64,000 nucleotides of DNA, from NCBI GenBank assembly GCA_030645475.1, contig JAUSMA010000020.1:1-64000 (forward strand), in the 5' to 3' direction. Below are positions 46,333 to 53,423 of the stretch, piece after piece. Within the stretch, counting starts at the first letter, position 1. Each line of letters begins with the position of its first letter. Below the pieces are notes generated by a model. It saw only the letters and a list, made by a program, of their open reading frames with translations, made no database searches and was not told the DNA's origin. The translations under genes were made by a program, and so were the position numbers. The stretch comes from Nitrospirota bacterium (GTDB lineage: Bacteria > Nitrospirota > Nitrospiria > Nitrospirales > Nitrospiraceae).

Positions 46333-47250
46333 ATGACAAACGACCTCAGACCAAGGAATGTGCAGAACTCTGTCCTGAATGGCCTCGTCGGAATTGCCGC
46401 TCTTACCCTAGCCATCAGCGGCTGTGCCGGCGGGACAAAACTGGCGCACAATACAAAGGGCAGCGTGACCCTGGAGGAAGTGACCGATTGGTCGTTTGAA
46501 GCCAGCCATCCGGCAGTGATCGATCAACAGACCATTACAAAAATCGTGAAAGGGATCTACGGCAATGACGGCATGAGCGGAACTTCGAAAATGTCCGCTG
46601 GTGGCAGCAAGCCGATGAGAGTGTTCAGCGATGAGGATACAGAGTTTCTTTCTCCCCTGCTCGCACAAGGCTTATCAAAAGCGAAACCTGAACAACTTGT
46701 CAGGTTCCGCGTATCCTCATCGGCAGGGTCAGGCTCTGAACCCACCACGGGCAGTCTGTATGTCTCGAAAGGATCAATCTACCTCACCATAGGAACGGGC
46801 GCCAAGTTGACAGCGTTCCTTCCTGAGTCCATGGCTCGCATCGAACCAGCTCCGGCCTATGCCGCTGGTGGCGCCGCCGGGGCCCTCTCAATGGTCATCG
46901 ACTATCATGCATTGGCCAAGACGCCGATGCCTGCCGCCATGCCAATCGCGAAAGCTACGCCGAGCGCTCCCCTGGCGCCCATGACGGCAGCCGCTCCGGC
47001 GAAAGCTCAGACAGTGTCGGCCAATATGAGCGAGAGCGAGCTGACCGCTCAGCAGCTCGGTGAATTGGGGAAAGTGAAAGAAGCGCTTGCCAAGAAGGAT
47101 ACCGAGATCAATATGCTGCGCAAGGAATCAGAATGGATGAAGCGTGAACTACGGGAACGAGCTGAGGAAATGAAAGCGATGACGTCGACCAAAGTATCGG
47201 CAAAACCGGCGCCGAAAAAGAAAACAGCTGAGGCGACCCAGACGCGCTAA
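46333..47250 (+). CDS. Lipoprotein with C-terminal coiled coil, unknown function
   Basis: A 305-residue lipoprotein with AAGGAG before the ATG. The signal peptide is unusually long, ending in lipobox AISGC at about residue 31. The globular part has EDTEFLSPLLAQGLSKAKPEQLVRFRV and GSLYVSKGSIYLTIG, hinting at a mixed alpha-beta domain. An Ala/Pro-rich linker follows, and then a charged coiled coil (about residues 235-285) ending in a lysine-rich tail. No family recognised. It converges on the exonuclease gene with six bases between the stops. Confidence 0.65.
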   Translation: MTNDLRPRNVQNSVLNGLVGIAALTLAISGCAGGTKLAHNTKGSVTLEEVTDWSFEASHPAVIDQQTITKIVKGIYGNDGMSGTSKMSAGGSKPMRVFSDEDTEFLSPLLAQGLSKAKPEQLVRFRVSSSAGSGSEPTTGSLYVSKGSIYLTIGTGAKLTAFLPESMARIEPAPAYAAGGAAGALSMVIDYHALAKTPMPAAMPIAKATPSAPLAPMTAAAPAKAQTVSANMSESELTAQQLGELGKVKEALAKKDTEINMLRKESEWMKRELRERAEEMKAMTSTKVSAKPAPKKKTAEATQTR

Positions 47251-47256
47251 CCTTCC

Positions 47257-47973
47257 TCAACCGACGTTCAGCAATTCCGGTTGGAGTAAGACCACTTCGC
47301 TGGACAGGGGCTGCCGGAAATTCATCCGGCAATAACAGGCATACGTCACATACGTATCTTGAAGACAGTACCGAGCCAGCTCGAGCCCCTGTCCCTTCTC
47401 CCACATCTCGGCTACCTGCGACCCGCTCCCAGACTTCGTTTCGACGTTCAGCGCTCTCGCCAGCACATCGAGTTTCACCCACCCGCGCGTATCCCAGTTG
47501 CTCCAGACTGCCATCGTGTCATAGACGGGCTCCGTCCTGAACTTGGCGAGATTCACCTCGACGCTCGGCTTGACTTGATGGATCATCGATCGCTTTCGAA
47601 TAAACGGCAGGTCGAACCCCAGGCCGTTATGGGTGATGAAGAGCGACGGGCGGCTCTGCGCCAATCGGCTCCAGAACTGCCGCAGCAATTCCCGCTCATC
47701 CCCTCCAAACCAGGCCACCGCCCCGCGAGGTTCGAGCTGGTCTGAAAACTCCAATAGCCCGATACAGACAATCTGGCTGAACGTACCATCGAAGGCGGAC
47801 TTCGCATATTGCTCATCGTCGATGCGACGTCGTTCATCGGCAGCTCCGGCTGTAAATAAATCGTAGCTCCCCTCTGCCGGTTCGAATGCATTGTCCTCCG
47901 GAATTTTTCCGGCCAGCCTGGCCCATTCTTCCCGAGGCGCTTGAATCGTCTCAATGTCCAGAACGACTTTCAT
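47257..47973 (-). CDS. 3'-5' exonuclease, PolB-associated type (DEDDy)
   Basis: A 238-residue RNase H-fold exonuclease. Acidic motif I is VVLDIETI, motif II is ITHNGLGFDLPFI and motif III is ARYCLQDTYVTYACY (tyrosine-type). The spacing fits the predicted 3'-5' exonuclease family related to the proofreading domain of polymerase B (PF10108 type). It is a single domain with no polymerase. It is the last of three minus-strand genes, after mutY and mutT, so a DNA-repair or nucleotide-quality role is likely. Confidence 0.83.
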   Translation of the reverse strand: MKVVLDIETIQAPREEWARLAGKIPEDNAFEPAEGSYDLFTAGAADERRRIDDEQYAKSAFDGTFSQIVCIGLLEFSDQLEPRGAVAWFGGDERELLRQFWSRLAQSRPSLFITHNGLGFDLPFIRKRSMIHQVKPSVEVNLAKFRTEPVYDTMAVWSNWDTRGWVKLDVLARALNVETKSGSGSQVAEMWEKGQGLELARYCLQDTYVTYACYCRMNFRQPLSSEVVLLQPELLNVG

Positions 47974-47990
47974 AATTCCTGCCCCATAAT

Positions 47991-48374
47991 CTAACGCTGT
48001 AACGCCTCAACAACCGGACGGTCTGCCGGAGGAAACTCGAAGGCATCCAATTCGTGCGGCCAGACCCATCGAATTTCCGCGCAGTCTATCGCTATGGCAT
48101 CCCCGCTCTCAATTCGACAGCGAAAAAAATGCAGCTCCACGGTTTTCTCAGGGTACTGGTGCCGAATGACCTGGAAGGGCAGCGGCACATCGATACGAAT
48201 ATTCAGTTCTTCGAACAACTCTCGCTGCAGACATTCTTCCAACGTTTCACCGGCCTCGCGCTTCCCGCCTGGGAACTCCCAGAACCCTGCCAAATGCACA
48301 CCCGGTTTCCGCCGGGCAATCAAATAGCGGCCGTCTCGACAGATCAGACCTGCGGCGACCTCAATCACCATCAT
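47991..48374 (-). CDS. mutT: MutT-like NUDIX hydrolase (8-oxo-dGTPase)
   Basis: A 127-residue NUDIX protein. The NUDIX box is complete: GGKREAGETLEECLQRELFEEL. The N-terminus VAAGLICRDGRYLIARR and the segment GFWEFPGGK match MutT, which removes 8-oxo-dGTP from the nucleotide pool. It also resembles the C-terminal domain of MutY. It lies 19 bases downstream of a short mutY that lacks this domain, which makes a functional pairing plausible. Confidence 0.9.
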   Translation of the reverse strand: MMVIEVAAGLICRDGRYLIARRKPGVHLAGFWEFPGGKREAGETLEECLQRELFEELNIRIDVPLPFQVIRHQYPEKTVELHFFRCRIESGDAIAIDCAEIRWVWPHELDAFEFPPADRPVVEALQR

Positions 48375-48393
48375 AGCCAGCCGACATCCCCGG

Positions 48394-49113
48394 TTACGTC
48401 CGATCGAACGGATACGTCTTACAGAACGGTTTCATCGGGCATTTCTCACAGAAGGGATTCCTCGCCGTACAACAGGTCGCCCCGAAATCCATGATCGCCT
48501 GGTTAAAGTCGTACCCTTTCCCTTTCGGAATCAGCGCTTCAGATAATTCCCAGAGCTTCGGCTTCTGCGTTTTGGGGTCGCCCTTCGCAATAAATACCCG
48601 ATGCAGCACCCGAATGACATTCGTATCCAGGATCGGCGCATCTTCGTTGAACGCGAAGGACCGAATGGCGCCTGCCGTGTACCGTCCAATGCCTTTGAAC
48701 GACAGCAACTCCTCCGCATCGCTCGGAAGTTGCCCCCCATAGCGCTCAACCGTCTCGCAAGCGATACTATGCAGCCGTTCAGGCCGAATATTATACCCCA
48801 GCGGATACCACGTCTTCTTCACATCCGAGACCGGTGCGTCAGCCAACTCTTCAAAGCTTGGGTAACGATCCAGAAACTCGTGGTATTTCGGAATCACCCG
48901 ATCGACCTGGGTCTGTTGCAACATCACTTCAGAGACCAGAATGTGATAGGGATCAGAGGTCTTTCGCCAAGGCAGATCGCGGCCATATTTCGCGTACCAC
49001 TTCAGCAGCCTGGCCTGGAACCGGCGCTTGTGCGACGCGTCGAGGCCGAGAGACTTCTTGCGAGCCTTCTTTTTAGGCGGAGCGGTTGTCCGAGAGCGAG
49101 AGCTGGTGGGCAT
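48394..49113 (-). CDS. mutY: A/G-specific adenine glycosylase, short form
   Basis: A 239-residue base-excision enzyme that removes adenine opposite 8-oxoguanine. It has the catalytic glutamate region SDPYHILVSEVMLQQTQV, the helix-hairpin-helix LLSFKGIGRYTAGAIRSFAF, the catalytic aspartate in ILDTNVIRVLHR and a C-x6-C-x2-C-x5-C iron-sulfur site (CTARNPFCEKCPMKPFC). It ends directly after that cluster, so the roughly 120-residue MutT-like C-terminal domain of E. coli MutY is missing. The N-terminus adds a basic stretch (PKKKARKK). An endonuclease III-like relative is a possible alternative. Confidence 0.87.
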   Translation of the reverse strand: MPTSSRSRTTAPPKKKARKKSLGLDASHKRRFQARLLKWYAKYGRDLPWRKTSDPYHILVSEVMLQQTQVDRVIPKYHEFLDRYPSFEELADAPVSDVKKTWYPLGYNIRPERLHSIACETVERYGGQLPSDAEELLSFKGIGRYTAGAIRSFAFNEDAPILDTNVIRVLHRVFIAKGDPKTQKPKLWELSEALIPKGKGYDFNQAIMDFGATCCTARNPFCEKCPMKPFCKTYPFDRT

Positions 49114-49223
49114 TACAACGTCAATCCAAAGGCGGCATTTTAGAAGCGCCCCTACCGAAAATCAAATGCCGTTGGATCGCACAGTGGGATCGATCCATGC
49201 ACAAGGCACCCTCATTCCGGCGA

Positions 49224-49781
49224 TTACTTCTCAGGCTGCGCTGGGACCGGCCCCCCAGTAATGGCCAGAACAGTCACGTCAAAGTGCAACGTCTTCCCTG
49301 CCAGCGGATGGTTGAAATCGAGCACGACCGTATCGTCTTTCACTTCCTTCACAATAGGGAATGCCGTCGCCCCGTCACCAGACTGCCCTTGAAGCTGGGT
49401 TCCCACTTTCTGTGCTGCAACCGGGATGAGGTCCTTCTTCACCTCTCGAAGGGCTTGTGGGTCAATCGGTCCGTAGCCATCAGCGGGAGCTACGATGACA
49501 TGTTTGTGTTCCCCTTTTTTCATACCTTCCATGGCAGTTTCTAATCCGGGAACAATCTCATGCGCACCCTGCGTATAGGTCATCGGCTCCTTGCCGATGT
49601 TGGATTCAAGCACGGATTGATCGTCGAGCGTCAACGTGTATTCCAACGAAACGACGGTCCCGGCAGCAACAGTCGTCCCGGCATCAGGCTTGGAAGCCTC
49701 GGCCCAGGCCTGAGAACCCATGATGCCCAAAGAGAACACACACACAGAACAGACGCCTCGTAGGAATGCCAATCGTGCCAT
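49224..49781 (-). CDS. Exported FKBP-type peptidyl-prolyl isomerase, SlyD-like
   Basis: A 185-residue protein with GGAGGA before ATG 49781. The signal peptide (ARLAFLRGVCSVCVFSLGIMG ... AWA) places the mature protein in the periplasm. The FKBP core reads VSLEYTLTLDDQSVLESN, then GAHEIVPGLETAMEGMKKGE. An insert-in-flap domain follows (VAPADGYGPIDPQALREV...), ending with FPIVKEVKDDTVVLDFNHPLAGKTLHFDVTV. That layout is SlyD-type, but the histidine/cysteine-rich metal tail of E. coli SlyD is absent. It probably acts as a periplasmic chaperone-isomerase. Confidence 0.88.
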   Translation of the reverse strand: MARLAFLRGVCSVCVFSLGIMGSQAWAEASKPDAGTTVAAGTVVSLEYTLTLDDQSVLESNIGKEPMTYTQGAHEIVPGLETAMEGMKKGEHKHVIVAPADGYGPIDPQALREVKKDLIPVAAQKVGTQLQGQSGDGATAFPIVKEVKDDTVVLDFNHPLAGKTLHFDVTVLAITGGPVPAQPEK

Positions 49782-49957
49782 CACTCGAATCCTCCATGCG
49801 GTTCGGTTGAGAATAGGAAGAGCCAGAAACTGCCACAGATAGAACGGTCCTGCATGCCGTCCGGCTTCATCAATGATTCGCGACCAGGATTTTTATCATA
49901 GCCCACTCTCGCTTTCCACTCAGCGCCAAGCCTTAACCATCAGAACGCTACATATAT

Positions 49958-49984
49958 TTGACAACCACCCCTTCTCCCTAGTAT
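49958..49984 (+). promoter_or_regulatory. Possible sigma-70 promoter for the second PilZ gene
   Basis: A perfect -35 TTGACA (49958-49963) is followed after 15 bases by TAGTAT (49979-49984), a 4 of 6 match to the -10 box. The spacer is short. The rest of the 330-base gap 49782-50113 holds nothing else I can identify. Confidence 0.35.
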
Positions 49985-50113
49985 TTGCAGGAATGCCTGG
50001 GTGCCTGACAACAACTGTTTGAATGACACAACGGCGCCCCTCGCTATCTGGAGGGATTCCCTGCTACATTTCCAAGCGATCAACGCTTAGAGAAGCCAAC
50101 GCAGAGCACCGTT

Positions 50114-50440
50114 ATGGTCACAAGAAAACATCCCAGGTTTCCCGTGTCGCTCTCCAGCACCTTAGTGCACCAGAATCACTTCCGCCATACAGGGTCAGTC
50201 CGAGACCTTTCGGCCAAGGGATGCCGCGTGGAGAGTCTGATCAGCCCCTTTACCGGCATGCAGATCGCCATCCAATTACATATTCCAGGCGAACCTCAAC
50301 CGATCCTGATCGACAATGCCACCGTGCGCTGGTCAGGATCCGCCGGCATCGGGGTAGAGTTTCTGACCATAGCCGCCCCACAACAAGACCGCTTGAGCCT
50401 CATGATCAAGCAGCTCCAACCCAAAGCCGGCCTTCAGTAG
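50114..50440 (+). CDS. PilZ-domain protein
   Basis: A 108-residue single-domain protein. RKHPRFPVSLSS is the RxxxR-type c-di-GMP contact. VRDLSAKGCRVES is the [D/N]xSxxG motif. The strands ATVRWSGSAGIGVEFLTI complete the barrel. It is a likely c-di-GMP receptor, similar in plan to the gene at 13808 but with little residue identity outside the motifs. Palindromic element C follows the gene. Confidence 0.87.
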   Translation: MVTRKHPRFPVSLSSTLVHQNHFRHTGSVRDLSAKGCRVESLISPFTGMQIAIQLHIPGEPQPILIDNATVRWSGSAGIGVEFLTIAAPQQDRLSLMIKQLQPKAGLQ

Positions 50441-50512
50441 ATCACCCTCTCCCTAGCAAGATTGTCGATAAACGACCAGGCCACTGCGGGAATGCGCATA
50501 CCAGAAGAGTCG

Positions 50513-50622
50513 CAGGCTGTTCAGAAAGGCCGCAGCAAGCGCAGAGGCTCAACGTACTCTCGGCAGTACGTTGAGCCTCTGCGCACCGCGAGCACGCCGC
50601 TGGCGGCCTTTATCAACAGCCA
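50513..50622. repeat. Palindromic intergenic element, copy C
   Basis: This 110-bp palindrome runs from CAGGCTGTTCAGAAAGGCC to GGCCTTTATCAACAGCC. It has a very long perfect inner stem, GCAGAGGCTCAACGTACT with its complement AGTACGTTGAGCCTCTGC (50541-50582). The arms are diverged from the other copies but are mutually complementary. It lies 72 bases after the PilZ stop and 43 bases before the antitoxin gene. Confidence 0.88.
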
Positions 50623-50665
50623 GCTAGTTGCATTTTAGGCATCAGCCTCCGTATCCTCCGTCTCT

Positions 50666-50869
50666 ATGGACCTTGCCCAACTTTCCCCGACACAACTCAA
50701 AGAACTCGTACGCGGGATTGTCGACGATCGCCTGCGTGAATTGCTGGGCGATCCCGACCTCGGACTCCAGCTGAGCGAGGAGCTGCGTGCCCGCTTGAAA
50801 GAATCCCTCTCCAGCACGGAAAGACTCTCCGGCGAAGACCTCGCGGATCAGCTCGGGCTCCGCTGGTAA
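50666..50869 (+). CDS. Probable antitoxin of a RelE-type pair
   Basis: A 67-residue acidic, mostly helical protein (QLSPTQLKELVRGIVDDRLRELLGDPDLGL). It has an N-terminal helix pair and a C-terminal LSGEDLADQLGLRW. Its size and acidity suit an antitoxin, as does its position seven bases before a RelE/ParE-type toxin. No ribbon-helix-helix or HTH motif is obvious, so DNA binding is uncertain. The call rests mainly on the partner gene. Confidence 0.72.
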   Translation: MDLAQLSPTQLKELVRGIVDDRLRELLGDPDLGLQLSEELRARLKESLSSTERLSGEDLADQLGLRW

Positions 50870-50876
50870 GCACATC

Positions 50877-51140
50877 ATGGCCTGGTACCGACTCGCCTAT
50901 CGACCAGCGGTGCTCCACGATCTGACGAACCTTGATCCGGCCATGGCACAACGGCTCCTGGACAAAACCAAATGGATTGCCTCCAACATCGATAACTTGA
51001 GGCACGAACCGATCACACCGGATCTGCCAGGCCTTTCCAAATATGCGGTCGAGGAATGGCGAATTTATTACTCCATCGATCGGAACGATCACCTGGTCGA
51101 CATTCACCGCATCGTTCGCCAGAGGGAGCTTCGTGCATGA
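50877..51140 (+). CDS. RelE/ParE-superfamily toxin
   Basis: An 87-residue basic protein. It opens WYRLAYRPAVLHDLTNLDPAMAQRLLDKTKWI and ends KYAVEEWRIYYSIDRNDHLVDIHRIVRQREL. This matches the RelE fold: a first strand, two helices, then the strand pair containing 'YRvxYxid' and a final basic strand with an R near the end. Members cleave ribosome-bound mRNA or inhibit gyrase; which applies cannot be read here. It follows the antitoxin by seven bases and overlaps the next gene by four. Confidence 0.82.
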   Translation: MAWYRLAYRPAVLHDLTNLDPAMAQRLLDKTKWIASNIDNLRHEPITPDLPGLSKYAVEEWRIYYSIDRNDHLVDIHRIVRQRELRA

Positions 51141-51451
51141 TTGCCATCACGGTTGCCGCCATCGCAAAGCTGAAATCGATCCAAGTCAACCATCCTGAAG
51201 ATCCAATCGTCCGCGTGTCCGTACGAGACCTGGACGAGTCACGCTTAAGCTTCAATATTACGTTGGAAGCAGCGGCCAAGCCAGATGATGACGTTCAGGA
51301 AGTCGACGGTCTCACGATAGCAGTGGATCGGCGCAGTGCGCCACGGATGGAGGGGGTGACAGTCGACTACACCGAAGCCGGCGGATTTCGATTTCTCCAT
51401 GACGGCGAAGGCCGCAGCCGGCCACTTCTCACGATTCCCACACTGAACTGA
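51137..51451 (+). CDS. Cysteine-less IscA/HesB-like protein
   Basis: A 104-residue protein with the A-type iron-sulfur carrier framework: ITVAAIAKLKSIQ, IVRVSVRDLDESRLSFNITLE, DDDVQEVDGLTIAVDRRSAPRMEGVTVDYTEAGGFRF. The three conserved cysteines that bind iron-sulfur clusters in IscA are all missing; the protein contains no cysteine. It therefore cannot work as a normal carrier and must have a different role. Its ATG overlaps the toxin stop (ATGA), so it is translationally coupled to the toxin-antitoxin pair. Confidence 0.75.
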   Translation: MIAITVAAIAKLKSIQVNHPEDPIVRVSVRDLDESRLSFNITLEAAAKPDDDVQEVDGLTIAVDRRSAPRMEGVTVDYTEAGGFRFLHDGEGRSRPLLTIPTLN

Positions 51452-51517
51452 TGAAAAATTCTAGTCGGTTGCGGAATGGCTATTGAAGCATATCAACGGC
51501 CACATGGCACAAGCCTG

Positions 51518-51640
51518 CAGGATGCTCAAACAGGCCTTCCAGCAAGGCCGCAGCGAGTGAAGGACCGAGGCGTACCCTTGTGGTACGTTGAGGGTCTGAA
51601 CGATGCGAGAACGAAGCTGGAGGCCTGTTTCAGCATCCTA
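51518..51640. repeat. Palindromic intergenic element, copy D
   Basis: This 123-bp palindrome begins CAGGATGCTCAAACAGGCC and ends GGCCTGTTTCAGCATCCT. The inner palindrome is GTACCCTTGTGGTAC. Its stem carries AAACAGG paired with CCTGTTT where copy A has AAAAAG paired with CTTTTT, a compensatory change. It lies seven bases after the NUDIX gene's stop, between convergent genes. Confidence 0.92.
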
Positions 51641-51647
51641 AGAGCGG

Positions 51648-52187
51648 CTAGGTGAGTCGATCCGCAAGACTCGCCACATGGACCTGGAACGTGCCCCGCG
51701 TGACGTCATCGACGTAACGGCGGAGAATTTCCTTCACCACAGGAAAGGCGATCTCATCCCAGGGAATGGCGGAGAGCGTGAACAATTGGACTTCAAGACT
51801 TTCTTCACCAACCCCGAATTCAGGTGAAACCATCGGCCCTCGAAAGACCAGATATGCCTGGCCGATGTGCGGGAGACTCAGGACCGCAAAGAGAGCAATC
51901 CGCTCCACCCGAGCCTGTGCTTCTTCGAAGGTCTCCCGAGCGGCTGCCTGTTCGGTGCTTTCGCCGATTTCCATAAAGCCAGCAGGAAAGGTCCAGAGGC
52001 CTGATTTGGGTTCGATCCCGCGCCGGCAGAGAAGGATTTGGTCTTCCCACTCCGGAATACAGCCTGCGACGATTTTCGGATTATGGTAATGAATAGTCTG
52101 GCATGAATCGCACACAAACCGCAGACGATTGTCTCCGGCTGGAATTTTCTTCGTCACAGACGTGCCGCAGGCGCTGCAATAGTTCAT
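51648..52187 (-). CDS. NUDIX hydrolase with N-terminal zinc ribbon
   Basis: A 179-residue protein. It begins MNYCSACGTSV and continues CDSCQTIHYHNPK, a four-cysteine ribbon. The NUDIX domain has FPAGFMEIGESTEQAAARETFEEA (canonical box) and ends in a helical tail. This architecture is close to NudC-like and ADP-ribose/NADH pyrophosphatases, though it is shorter than NudC. The substrate is not certain. It is divergent from the methyltransferase-like gene, with only 29 bases between the two starts. Confidence 0.85.
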   Translation of the reverse strand: MNYCSACGTSVTKKIPAGDNRLRFVCDSCQTIHYHNPKIVAGCIPEWEDQILLCRRGIEPKSGLWTFPAGFMEIGESTEQAAARETFEEAQARVERIALFAVLSLPHIGQAYLVFRGPMVSPEFGVGEESLEVQLFTLSAIPWDEIAFPVVKEILRRYVDDVTRGTFQVHVASLADRLT

Positions 52188-52216
52188 CGCGAAGCTCAGT
52201 GGGATGGTGATCGCAA

Positions 52217-53395
52217 ATGGATAGCACAAAACTACGGTTCTTTGCACCCTGCCCGAGTGGGCTGGAGGGCGTCCTCGAACAGGAACTCCACGACCTTGGC
52301 GTGCCGATGACCACAAAGACGGACGGAGGCATCGCATTCCTGGCTCCCTGGGCCACGATGTACTGGGTCAATCTCAAAAGTCACATTGCCAGCCGCGTGC
52401 TCTGGGAAGTCGGACAGGCCCCCTATCTCTCGGAAGACGATGTCTACCGCGCCGCCTATAGTCTTGCCTGGCCAGACTGGTTCACCTCGTCACAAACCAT
52501 CAAGGTAAAAGTGAGTGCGCGCCGTTGTCCACTCACCAGCCTGGACTTCATCACACTACGTATCAAAGACGCCGTCTGCGATAAGTTCATGGCAGTGCGG
52601 CACAAGAGACCGAATGTCGACACCCATAACCCGAACCTCCGGATTGACGCGTTTCTCGATGAGTCCACGGTGACCTTCTATCTGGACACCTCTGGTGACC
52701 CGCTCTTTAAGCGAGGCCATCGAGTGGTGTCCGTCGAGGCCCCGTTGCGAGAAAACCTGGCGGCAGGCTTGCTGCGACTCGCCGGGTGGACGCCCAAGGA
52801 GGTGTTGCTCGACCCCATGTGCGGCGGCGGCACGATCCCACTCGAAGCGGCGATGATGGCACGCCGGATCGCACCGGGGCAGTCGCGGACATTTGCGTTC
52901 GAGCGCTTGATCGTCCACGACCCCAAACGATGGGGCCATCTGCGCGAAGCCTCACGGGTGAAACAACTGGCAGAGGTACCGGCGGCCATCTATGCGTCCG
53001 ACCAGGACCCCGCTGCGGTGAAGATCGCCCAGCGGACCTTTCAGGGGGCAGGAGTCGCGTTCGATATCCGCCTGCGACAAAGCGACGTCCTCGCCCTTGA
53101 GGCACCAGCTGAACAGGGCGTGATCCTGATCAATCCCCCCTATGGAGTCCGACTCAGCCGACCCGAAGAACTTGATGCGTTCTATCCCAAGCTGGGCGAC
53201 TGGCTGAAACAGCGCTTCAATGGATGGCGCGCCTATATCTTTACCGGCGATTTACGAGTCCCGAAGTTAATCGGCCTCGCACCATCGAAACGCATTCCGC
53301 TCTTCAATGGTCCGCTGGAATGCCGTCTTTATGAGTTTCAGATAGTGTCGGGATCGATGCGCAAAACGAGCCCATTACCTGATCATCAGGCATGA
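52217..53395 (+). CDS. THUMP-domain RNA methyltransferase (RlmL/RlmK-N type)
   Basis: A 392-residue class I SAM-dependent methyltransferase. The N-terminal part (FFAPCPSGLEGVLEQELHDLG) and a THUMP region are followed by a Rossmann core with LLDPMCGGGTIPLEAAMMARR and the catalytic loop LINPPYGVRL (NPPY), typical of N2-guanine methylation. E. coli RlmL methylates 23S rRNA G2445, and this protein corresponds to its N-terminal half, like the shorter YpsC-type proteins of other bacteria. It starts at ATG 52217 and is followed by a repeat lipoprotein after 28 bases. Confidence 0.9.
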   Translation: MDSTKLRFFAPCPSGLEGVLEQELHDLGVPMTTKTDGGIAFLAPWATMYWVNLKSHIASRVLWEVGQAPYLSEDDVYRAAYSLAWPDWFTSSQTIKVKVSARRCPLTSLDFITLRIKDAVCDKFMAVRHKRPNVDTHNPNLRIDAFLDESTVTFYLDTSGDPLFKRGHRVVSVEAPLRENLAAGLLRLAGWTPKEVLLDPMCGGGTIPLEAAMMARRIAPGQSRTFAFERLIVHDPKRWGHLREASRVKQLAEVPAAIYASDQDPAAVKIAQRTFQGAGVAFDIRLRQSDVLALEAPAEQGVILINPPYGVRLSRPEELDAFYPKLGDWLKQRFNGWRAYIFTGDLRVPKLIGLAPSKRIPLFNGPLECRLYEFQIVSGSMRKTSPLPDHQA

Positions 53396-53423
53396 TCCCT
53401 CTCCCCTGCTGGAGACAGAAACG

